NCBI GenBank assembly: GCA_028709355.1
Contig: JAQVXF010000016.1
Span: 1 to 12,128, forward strand
Source: Syntrophomonas sp.
Lineage (GTDB): Bacteria > Bacillota > Syntrophomonadia > Syntrophomonadales > Syntrophomonadaceae
Direction of reading: 5' to 3'
Length of the DNA stretch: 12,128 nucleotides
The position numbers and the translations under genes are program-made. Of this stretch, positions 1-6,778 are shown in pieces. Within the stretch, counting starts at the first letter, position 1. Every line of letters begins with the position of its first letter. Under the pieces are notes generated by a model that had not been told where the DNA came from, ran no database searches, and saw nothing but the letters and a program-made list of their open reading frames with translations.

Positions 1-383
1 ACCGGCGGGACACCCTCGGCGAAGGCCCACCCATGGGCGGTAAATATGGCTGGGATGCCATTGCGCCAAGCGGCCAGGCGCCCCAGAAAACCTGCTTTGC
101 TGGAGTGGAGACAGACCAGATCCGGATGCCAAGAGTTGATCAACCGGTATATCTCCTGGTAAGCCTTGAAGTCCGTGCCCGGGCTGATCTCTCTGCGCAG
201 GCTGGGAATAACCTGGACCGGGATTCCTGACTGTTCGAGTTTGTCTCCCATGGGACCCTTGAATCCGGTCACTACGGTGGACTTGAATTTTTCCGGCAGG
301 TGGGTACACAGATCGAACAAGTGGGATTGGGCTCCGCCTGATTCTCCGGTGGTGATCACATACATTATCCTGGTGGTATGCAC
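1..383 (-). CDS. Glycosyltransferase family 4 protein, N-terminal part (cut by window edge)
   Basis: The first 127 codons of a protein that continues past the left edge. The reading begins VHTTRIMYVITTGESGGAQ, then LVCLHSSKAGFLGRLAA and IFTAHGWAFAEG. The GESGGAQ loop, the HSSKAG..GRLAA helix and the TAHGWAF strand are typical of the N-terminal Rossmann lobe of GT-B glycosyltransferases of family GT4, which use a nucleotide sugar to extend a glycan at the cytoplasmic membrane face. The catalytic C-terminal lobe with the E-x7-E motif is outside the window, so substrate cannot be predicted. I chose the GTG start at 383 because AGAGGG lies about 7 nt upstream; an in-frame ATG at 365 is an alternative but would remove the first beta strand. 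The gene follows a decayed coding remnant by 24 bp and lies downstream of the protease gene, in the same direction. It probably belongs to a surface polysaccharide locus. Confidence 0.85.
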   Translation of the reverse strand, partial: MHTTRIMYVITTGESGGAQSHLFDLCTHLPEKFKSTVVTGFKGPMGDKLEQSGIPVQVIPSLRREISPGTDFKAYQEIYRLINSWHPDLVCLHSSKAGFLGRLAAWRNGIPAIFTAHGWAFAEGVPP

Positions 384-407
384 AACTTTCCCTCTTTCGC
401 CAGAATT

Positions 408-784
408 TTAACGACGTATGGCTTTGCTTGGGGAAAATAATCTGGAACTGATATGCTTCTTGAGAGGTTTTAGTTTTCTATACAGATAGGGAAAATACTT
501 GTGGAGTAATATCAGTCCCACCTCATAAATTCCATCATGTTTTCCGAATCTCCTGAACCGGTCATCTTTTAGTGCGGCCAGCTCACCCTGGGCGATGAGC
601 AGCAGGAGTTCGTTCTCATGTTAACATCGTCAGTGTGGTGATCAAGAATACCGAGCCGTTTGCGAAATGTGTTGGCAATCCCAGCCGTATCATCGGTTAT
701 CACCGGGAAAAAGGCATCCGGATGAGAACCAGTCGGCACTAGTGGGATTGAGCCGCAATTACTGAGGCAGGGTGCATGAATTAT
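408..784 (-). pseudogene. Decayed, frameshifted remnant of an unrecognised gene (C-terminal part)
   Basis: No intact gene fits between the protease and the GT4 gene, but the minus strand carries protein-like sequence in two frames. From 784 to about 621 one frame is open with no start codon and reads with PTGSHPDAFFPVITDD and FRKRLGILDHHTDD. From 620 to a TAA at 408-410 the neighbouring frame reads LLLIAQGELAALKDD and YEVGLILLHKYFPYLY, ending in a basic tail. The two parts join near 615-625, where a change of one base would fuse them into about 120 residues. The other frames carry early stops. There is no ATG or ribosome binding site for the first part, so the 5' end of the ancestor is missing. 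The TAA is 24 bp before the GT4 start, the spacing expected of neighbouring genes in an operon. I do not recognise the family. A sequencing error could mimic the frame break but would not explain the missing start. Confidence 0.5.
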
Positions 785-3700
785 TCACCGGTCGAGAGAC
801 GCGCCAGGATGGCGGCGACCTCCGCCCGAGTGACGGGCCGATCCGGCTGCAGGCTTTCCCCTGGAAACAGACTGGTCAGGGGAGTTTTTTGCAGGTTGGA
901 GAATACCTGGGCCAGTTGGCGGCGGGTCACCGCTTCATAGGGGCGGAAACTGCCATCGGGGTATCCGTTGATCCAACCGCTGGCCCGGGCGGCCTGCACC
1001 TGCGGCCTGGCCCACCAGGGAATATCCTCATTGTCGCTGAAGTAGTCAGCACCCTTGGAATCTCCGGAAGACGGCTGATACAGCTGTCCAATCAACACCA
1101 TCAACTCGGCCCGGTTGATCTGGCGTTCAGGACGGAAGCTTCCATCTTCATAACCCCGCAGTACATTGCGCCCTGCCAATCTTATGATGAACTCCAGAGC
1201 CCAATGCCCCTCTACGTCATTAAAAATGGGTATCGGGGATCCGATCGGATAGTCGCTCAACTTTACGGTTATATCTTTCATCGCTCCAGAATCCATATCC
1301 AAGGCCACCGCAGTTATCTCGTCTTCTTTATCGAGGAGATTGAACCCGCGGTTGAAACTGCCGCCGGTGGCATCGATTGTTTCGCGGCTGCCATCATTGC
1401 GATAGAGATAAAGACGATCGGCGGTGGTGTCGCCCTGTATGACTAATACCCCCTCCAGGCGCTGGGCAGTTAGTCTGATCCGCGGGGGGTCAACATCGGC
1501 GGGAACCTGGACCTCGATCCCGGCCAATATCTGCGACCATGGGGAAGGAGCCATTAAGGTGGTCAACTGCATCCGATCACCCGGGAGTAGATCACCGATG
1601 CCCATTATATAACCGCCTTTGCTGATCCGGGTAGCCCGGTTATATTGGTACTGGGTACCATCCGCCATACTCAGGAGATTGCGGGCATAGTCGATAGACT
1701 GCAGCGTCTTGCTACTTTCCTGGCCGATATCGGCAATATCTATGCGCCAGGCCTCCTGGCTATTGGGATCACCCATGATCCTGACCCAGTTCCCCGACAT
1801 TATGGCCGATGGCTCCATGGTGATACCCATCCCGAAGACATCAGTCCCGTCAGTCACCGCATAGGCGCGGGAACGATTTTGGGAATCTATTACATAAAGG
1901 CTTCTCTTCTTGGTATTGGTATATACGACCCGGCCGTAGCTGACATCACTATAAGCCCGTATTTGTATGATAGCGGAGCTGTTGATCATCAACTGGGCTT
2001 TGACCTGATCCCCCACTTCGATATCCTCCAGGCTGACTTGGTCTTGATTCCGATAGACGATCGATCCCGGAAAAAGATCGTAGGCGCGCCCGGTATCCAG
2101 GACAACTTGTCGGTTGGCGGCATCTATCCTGGTGACTTTCCCCATGACCAGCGGTCTCTCCACAAAAAGCGATTGCACCGCACCCGTTCCGGGGGACACC
2201 TTCATGGTTACCTCCATGCCAGGCAAGAGATTTTCGAAAATACTCCTGTCCACTGTAGTGTATGGGGCATCCTGGACCGCCGCATCGACTATCCTGTCCT
2301 GGTAGGAGATAGACGCCCACTGGCTCAGCCTATACACTCTATTGGTTCCCAGCAGTCTCAATTCGCGGTTTACAGTATCGACCGACTCGATAAAACCTTC
2401 TATCTTCTGTTCGTGCGCCTCTAATTTCCAGAGAGTCTGCAGTACCGGATTGATGGTGGCATTCAGTTCCGCTCCAAGGGGAAAATCGGCCATACCCGCT
2501 ATCGCCTGGCCGTTGACCATGATGCTGCCACTACTTCGCGCCGCAGTGGGATCAAGGTAGTAGCCCCCCTCCCGCACATTCTGGTTCATCTCCAGCAGCA
2601 GAGCTCCCTCGGCAGTGTCGAGGGCTTGTATCCCGCCGGTGTGCCAGGACCCCCCTATAATATAAGCCTTACCTGGACGGTAGTAGATTTCGCTGCCTTC
2701 CAAAACCGGTGAGCTGCTCTCGATCAGCTGTCCATCATTCACCTGTTTTACGGTAACCCCGGTAATATCCCAAATATCGCCGTCGGCCAGCTCCAATTGG
2801 CTGCCGTGCGCCTTTTCGATGATACTGGTGCGCAGAGATGGGCCATAAACCAGCGCAAAATCCTGGTTGTTGCCGGCTAAGATACTCTTGGCCCTCACGG
2901 CAATCGTATATTCTCCCCTGCCCGGCAGATTAATATTGACCCGCTCGACATTGTTTATGACATCAGCCATCCCCCGGTTATCGAAGTCATTGCCATAATA
3001 ATGATTCCCGCTGCTATCTGTGACATAAAGATCCAGGTCGTTGACCAGAGCGAACGGGGAATTAATCGTCCCGGCCGGATCAGTCCAGGCCAGAGTTATC
3101 CTTAAGGGCGATCCCGGATTATCGACCTGTATCTTATATTGCCGATATTCACCTTGCTTGAGACCCATTTTGTCATCGACCAACTGCCAGGCTCCCTCTT
3201 TCAGGGCTAAAGAGGTGGCCCCCAAATCCAGGAAGCCGAATCCTTCCAGCTCCGGATCCCCGGTTCTGGGCCGAGCCCCATTTACCAGCAGCGCCTTTAA
3301 CAAAGCGGAAGATGGATAACTGATGCCGTACTGGGTACCCAACTGTTCCCGCAGCAGGGCCAATGCTCCTCCGGTCACAGCGGCGGCCATGGAAGTGCCC
3401 CCCATCCTGGTGTAATTGGGATCAGGGGCATAGTTGCTGTCGGTCAACCTAGAGCAAGCGCTGACGATAGCTGAGCCTGGTGCCAGCAAGTCCGGTTTGA
3501 TGCGCCCATCCCCGGCTGGGCCCCGGCTGGAAGAGGGGGTCACCTGATCCGCGAAACGCGCCTCAGTATCAAAAGCGGGGCGAGGTACCTGACTGGACCC
3601 GATCACCAGGGCGTTTTTACTGTTGGCTTGAGATGTGATTGTCCCATGGCCTGGTCCGGAGTTACCAGCGCCAAACACGGGCAAGAATTCCGGATGCAGG

Positions 3701-4278
3701 TAAGAGAACTTATCGATCTGGACTGCCTTGCTGTCGTAGGTATTAACGCCATTTCCCCAACCATTGACGTGGACCCTTACTCCCGCCTGATAAGCAGGCA
3801 GGAACAGGTCGGCGATCTGGGCCGGTGTCTTGATCTCATCATTCTTATCCAGCAGGGCCTGGAAATAGATGCTGGCACCGGGCGCTATCCCGCGGTACTT
3901 GCCCTCGGACGCCGCCCCGGTACCCGCGATGGCAGCCGCCATAAAAGTGCCATGACCACTGGGATCGTCTGGGATGGCACGATTCGTATAGGATTGCAGC
4001 ATCACTTTGGGGATATTGCCGGATCGACCGGACAGGTCCGGATGGATGTCAGTCATACTGCCGATATCCAAGCCATTATCGGCCAGCCCCACAATTTGAC
4101 CCTTTCCACTCAATCCAGTGCTGGTCACAACATTTTCGGCCAGCAAGGGTCTGGACCCGATGATGTCCGCCGAGCGGTCGTTAGCCAGCACCGACGGCAA
4201 ACACAATGGGCTAAATATAGATAGACACAAGACAAGCGACAGAAATGACTGTCGCCTCTTTTTAGCTGTAATCAACAT
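781..4278 (-). CDS. SLH-anchored subtilisin-family (S8) serine protease, secreted
   Basis: 1165 residues. A signal peptide occupies about 1-32 (basic MLITAKKRRQ, hydrophobic core, cut near SVLA/ND). The S8 catalytic domain (about 45-355) shows Asp67 in LADNGLD, His109 in SGHGT, oxyanion Asn206 in GAGNSG and nucleophile Ser296 in GGTSMAA, so it should be active. Residues 360-480 form a beta-barrel like that behind the catalytic domain of KP-43-type subtilases (LVNDLDLYV, NNVERVNI). Residues 627-923 hold four degenerate repeats, about 930-1006 looks Ig-like, and 1018-1165 holds SLH modules: two complete (GYEDGSFRPE..NRAE, GYPDGSFRPY..TRRQ) and a shortened third (VTRAE). SLH modules bind secondary cell-wall polymers, so the enzyme should sit on the outer wall face. 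The ATG at 4278 has AGGGGAG 9 nt upstream, and the gene starts 25 bp after the amidase stop, so the two are probably co-transcribed. No I9-type propeptide is visible. The substrate is unknown; S-layer or other surface proteins are my inference. Confidence 0.93.
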   Translation of the reverse strand: MLITAKKRRQSFLSLVLCLSIFSPLCLPSVLANDRSADIIGSRPLLAENVVTSTGLSGKGQIVGLADNGLDIGSMTDIHPDLSGRSGNIPKVMLQSYTNRAIPDDPSGHGTFMAAAIAGTGAASEGKYRGIAPGASIYFQALLDKNDEIKTPAQIADLFLPAYQAGVRVHVNGWGNGVNTYDSKAVQIDKFSYLHPEFLPVFGAGNSGPGHGTITSQANSKNALVIGSSQVPRPAFDTEARFADQVTPSSSRGPAGDGRIKPDLLAPGSAIVSACSRLTDSNYAPDPNYTRMGGTSMAAAVTGGALALLREQLGTQYGISYPSSALLKALLVNGARPRTGDPELEGFGFLDLGATSLALKEGAWQLVDDKMGLKQGEYRQYKIQVDNPGSPLRITLAWTDPAGTINSPFALVNDLDLYVTDSSGNHYYGNDFDNRGMADVINNVERVNINLPGRGEYTIAVRAKSILAGNNQDFALVYGPSLRTSIIEKAHGSQLELADGDIWDITGVTVKQVNDGQLIESSSPVLEGSEIYYRPGKAYIIGGSWHTGGIQALDTAEGALLLEMNQNVREGGYYLDPTAARSSGSIMVNGQAIAGMADFPLGAELNATINPVLQTLWKLEAHEQKIEGFIESVDTVNRELRLLGTNRVYRLSQWASISYQDRIVDAAVQDAPYTTVDRSIFENLLPGMEVTMKVSPGTGAVQSLFVERPLVMGKVTRIDAANRQVVLDTGRAYDLFPGSIVYRNQDQVSLEDIEVGDQVKAQLMINSSAIIQIRAYSDVSYGRVVYTNTKKRSLYVIDSQNRSRAYAVTDGTDVFGMGITMEPSAIMSGNWVRIMGDPNSQEAWRIDIADIGQESSKTLQSIDYARNLLSMADGTQYQYNRATRISKGGYIMGIGDLLPGDRMQLTTLMAPSPWSQILAGIEVQVPADVDPPRIRLTAQRLEGVLVIQGDTTADRLYLYRNDGSRETIDATGGSFNRGFNLLDKEDEITAVALDMDSGAMKDITVKLSDYPIGSPIPIFNDVEGHWALEFIIRLAGRNVLRGYEDGSFRPERQINRAELMVLIGQLYQPSSGDSKGADYFSDNEDIPWWARPQVQAARASGWINGYPDGSFRPYEAVTRRQLAQVFSNLQKTPLTSLFPGESLQPDRPVTRAEVAAILARLSTGE

Positions 4279-4303
4279 GCGAATAGGCTCCCCTGAACTA
4301 TTT

Positions 4304-6541
4304 TTATCTTGTTACATAGTCGTCCACATAATCGGCTATGGCCTGAGCTATGGCCTCCGCCGCTTTCTTCTGGAAGCTCTTCTGGGCCAACTGGGCAGCG
4401 TCGGAATAATTGCTGATAAAGCCCATCTCAATGAGGGCTGAAGGCATGTCGGTCTCGCGCAGGACTTCAAAATTGGCCTGTTTCACCCCGCGGTCGTTAA
4501 GACCCAGTTCAGCGACCAGTTCTTGTTGAATTCTCAGGGCGAGATTATAGCGTTCATCTTTCTGTATATACAGTAACGGGTTGCTGACCGGATAGTAACA
4601 GTAGGTCTCCGTACCTGAAGGGCTGGGACTCAGGTTGCTGTTGCAATGGATGGAGACGAAAACTGAAGCATTATACATGTTAGCTATGTTGGGCCGGTCG
4701 TTTAAAGCCACATAGATATCGTCATCACGGGTATAGGCTACCCTTATGCCCTCATCGGCCAGAATCTCCCCAACTTCCATGGTCACTGTCAAATTGATAT
4801 CTTTTTCGCTGAGGTCATTGCCGCTGGCTCCGGGATCGCGGCCCCCGTGCCCGGCATCCAGTACCACCAGGGGTTCCCGGGACTGGAGTTCAGCCTTATC
4901 GATAAACAGCACATTCAAGGCCGAGCCGTCATCATTGAGGCCAAGCGAGAACTTGGCGGGTTTGGTCGTAGTTATGGTCATGACCGTGCCCTCATCCCCG
5001 TCGACTTTCTTGGCGGCAAAGGTCAGGCTGCTTATCAGCGGACTACTGAAGCGATAGCTGGATTGAGCCTGACCAAGCGAGGCATTCTTGAACACCACTT
5101 CCAACTTTTTCTCCCCTACTGTCGAGGTGTATCCCAGAGCGGCAATACCTTTCACAGTAATACTCTCTCCGCTGCTGCCGAAGGTGGTCCGGGTAACCGT
5201 ACTTATATGGTTGGGTATGAACAATACCTCTCTTTTACCATTATTCTCGGTGCTGGTTTCGTATTTGACATTGGCGGGAAGGTCGAAAACGATTTGCACA
5301 TCATCACCTATATGGCTGCCTTGTGCAGTGATTTTCTGGGCCCCCAACCACTTTTCCAGGCTGGTGGTGCCTGTCAACTGGCGATCCTCGAAGACATATT
5401 TGAGCCGGCCGCTGGTCTCGGTCAAATCAGATTCCAGTCTGGCTGTCGATTCCATCGAGATCTTCAGCCCTGCCGCAGAACGCTCCGAGGACAAGGTCAT
5501 TGTCTCTAAATCATCCACGTCACCTCGGCTAGGAATATTCACTGGGACATCTTCCTGGTCCTCACTCTCCGGCTCATCTCTGCGTGTTTCCGCTGACGGC
5601 GGCATCTCTTCCCCCTCGCGGATGAGTTCCACCACCCACCCGGCTACCCAAGCATTCATGGCGCCTCTCCGCACCAGATACCATTCTCCCTGTTGTCCCA
5701 GCACCGTCAGGGTCTCACCAGGATTGGCCTGCCCGACCAGCGGGTAGGTAGTATCCGGTCCACCCCGCAGATTCACGGTGCTGGAGCCAACATTGACGGC
5801 TACCACCCGGGCCAGTTTGCTGCTATTGCTGGCTACCGCTGGCGGACTGGTCATTATGGCGGTGAATTTGGCAGCATCCCAAGTCACCGTACCGCCCAGG
5901 GCTTCGCCCACGAAACGCAAGGGGGCTAAAGTCCGATTCCCCACTATCCGGGCTGGTACATCGAGTTTCCACACCGTCCCATTGACGGTCGGGGTATACG
6001 AATCTATCGGCAATACCACCTTGGTAGTGCCGCGCACGGCAGTGACTGTCCGGGTGCTCTGGTTCCATTCCACCGTAGCACCCATGGAACGAAAGATTGC
6101 CGCCATGGGAACCAATATGCGGCCATTTTCGATTATGGGCGCAACATCGAAGCTCATCTTGTTGCCGTCCAGAGTGACCACCGGGGCTTTAGCCACGGGA
6201 GCCGGGGCAGCCTGAGGTGGCGGGGCGGTAACCGGAGTGGGGCTCGCGACAGACGTGGACACATAGTCCTTATGTACCCAGCCAGACACCGGGCCAACCT
6301 GGATATTATACCAATCACCGGCCTGGGCCATGATCTCAACCTTGGTATCCTTATAAACGACCCCTATCCGGTCGTTGTCAGTGCTGGGATCTGGGCGGAT
6401 GTTGACCACGCTGCTGCTTATGGTCCCGGTGGCGGCCGCTGCCTGTCGATCAGGCGCTGAACCGATCAATGATAGTATGTATATCGCCATAGTGCATAAA
6501 ATGAGGGCAAGAATATGATTGCTTGTCCATTTTTCGCTCAT
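4304..6541 (-). CDS. Multidomain N-acetylmuramoyl-L-alanine amidase (Amidase_3)
   Basis: 745 residues. It cuts the bond between N-acetylmuramic acid and L-alanine in peptidoglycan, outside the cell. Order: N-terminal signal or anchor helix (about 10-30); SH3b domain (41-96, VVNIRPDPS, GWVHKDYVS); Pro/Ala linker (97-120); copper-amine-oxidase N-terminal-type domain (122-231, with the duplicated LVPMAAIFRSMGATVEW and LAPLRFVGEALGG units); second SH3b (245-306, VNLRGGPDTTYPLVG); acidic linker (309-335); two AMIN-like beta domains (about 340-447 and 448-552); zinc amidase domain (556-742). The amidase shows zinc ligands His565 (LDAGHGG), Glu579 (SEKD) and His632 (SIHCN), and catalytic Glu705 (ALIEMGFISN). 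It should be active. ATG 6541 has AAAGGA about 7-8 nt upstream. A sigma-H-like promoter lies about 60 bp upstream, and the protease gene follows 25 bp after the stop. The stalk has several predicted wall-binding modules and is longer than in minimal amidases. Its exact role (cell separation, sporulation, turnover) is not shown by sequence. Confidence 0.95.
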   Translation of the reverse strand: MSEKWTSNHILALILCTMAIYILSLIGSAPDRQAAAATGTISSSVVNIRPDPSTDNDRIGVVYKDTKVEIMAQAGDWYNIQVGPVSGWVHKDYVSTSVASPTPVTAPPPQAAPAPVAKAPVVTLDGNKMSFDVAPIIENGRILVPMAAIFRSMGATVEWNQSTRTVTAVRGTTKVVLPIDSYTPTVNGTVWKLDVPARIVGNRTLAPLRFVGEALGGTVTWDAAKFTAIMTSPPAVASNSSKLARVVAVNVGSSTVNLRGGPDTTYPLVGQANPGETLTVLGQQGEWYLVRRGAMNAWVAGWVVELIREGEEMPPSAETRRDEPESEDQEDVPVNIPSRGDVDDLETMTLSSERSAAGLKISMESTARLESDLTETSGRLKYVFEDRQLTGTTSLEKWLGAQKITAQGSHIGDDVQIVFDLPANVKYETSTENNGKREVLFIPNHISTVTRTTFGSSGESITVKGIAALGYTSTVGEKKLEVVFKNASLGQAQSSYRFSSPLISSLTFAAKKVDGDEGTVMTITTTKPAKFSLGLNDDGSALNVLFIDKAELQSREPLVVLDAGHGGRDPGASGNDLSEKDINLTVTMEVGEILADEGIRVAYTRDDDIYVALNDRPNIANMYNASVFVSIHCNSNLSPSPSGTETYCYYPVSNPLLYIQKDERYNLALRIQQELVAELGLNDRGVKQANFEVLRETDMPSALIEMGFISNYSDAAQLAQKSFQKKAAEAIAQAIADYVDDYVTR

Positions 6542-6599
6542 AAAACCATCCTTTTTTCTTTTACCAAGATATCGACTGCCGATGGGGTATGACTACTCT

Positions 6600-6629
6600 C
6601 TATTCTACCAAAATAGGCTTTTATCCTGC
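6600..6629 (-). promoter_or_regulatory. Candidate sigma-H promoter for the amidase-protease unit
   Basis: On the minus strand the sequence reads GCAGGATAA, 12 nt, then GTAGAATAG. The Bacillus subtilis sigma-H consensus is RnAGGAwWW, 11-12 nt, RnnGAATww. The -35 part fits fully; the -10 part fits except for its last base. Transcription would start near 6593, leaving a leader of about 50 nt before the amidase ATG. It implies expression at the end of growth or early sporulation, which is inference from the consensus. Confidence 0.6.
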
Positions 6630-6636
6630 CAGATGC

Positions 6637-6659
6637 GCAGGAAAATCCCAATAAGTCGG
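6637..6659. repeat. Shared 23-nt spacer block, copy 1
   Basis: On the plus strand: GCAGGAAAATC, 5 variable bases, AAGTCGG. The same two words at the same spacing occur at 8251-8273, and both copies have ACTAATA 10-17 nt further right. Both lie upstream, in the same orientation, of a minus-strand envelope gene. The left half resembles a sigma-H -35 element, but no GAAT follows at 11-12 nt. Its role is unknown. Confidence 0.5.
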
Positions 6660-6778
6660 ACAAGTTAACACTATATACTAATAATACGACAAATTGCTTA
6701 CATTTGGGCTCAATAATTTCTGATGAAGCGCCGAATTCCAGCAGAAGCGATCAATTAGATGAAGGCGCCAGTGTAATG

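Larger units (their letters stand above)
6542..6778. other. 237-bp spacer between glycosylphosphotransferase and amidase genes
   Basis: AT-richer than the flanking genes and without a coding frame. It holds the sigma-H-like promoter for the amidase (6600-6629), a 23-nt block shared with the spacer at 8117-8439, the 10-mer ATACGACAAA (6684-6693) also found there, and a short imperfect direct repeat (GATGAAGCGCC at 6722, GATGAAGGCGCC at 6758). I see no convincing intrinsic terminator for the glycosylphosphotransferase gene, whose stop is at 6779. Confidence 0.7.

Noticed and set aside
384..770. Riboswitch or RNA gene in the gap between the protease and GT4 genes
   Set aside because: No conserved riboswitch core or tRNA-like fold was seen; protein-like reading in two adjacent frames explains the region better.
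772..2424. Long plus-strand open frames opposite the protease gene (772-1446, 1645-2424)
   Set aside because: They lie fully antisense to a well-supported protease gene with clear domains, have no ribosome binding sites, and their translations resemble no family; they are by-products of the sense codon pattern.
3628..5509. Long plus-strand open frames opposite the protease and amidase (3628-4224, 4847-5509, and 5088-5747)
   Set aside because: Antisense to conserved catalytic domains, overlapping each other in different frames, with no recognisable motifs or start signals.
6615..6632. Possible sigma-54 promoter (TGGCAGGATAAAAGC on the minus strand) upstream of the amidase
   Set aside because: GG and GC have the right spacing, but the TT before GC is AA, and the same bases fit the sigma-H pattern better together with GTAGAATAG. 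No sigma-54 activator site or gene is seen.
6637..6680. Plus-strand sigma-H promoter beginning with GCAGGAAAA at 6637 (and at 8251)
   Set aside because: The -35 half fits, but no GAAT occurs 11-12 nt later; the first copy also has no plus-strand gene downstream.
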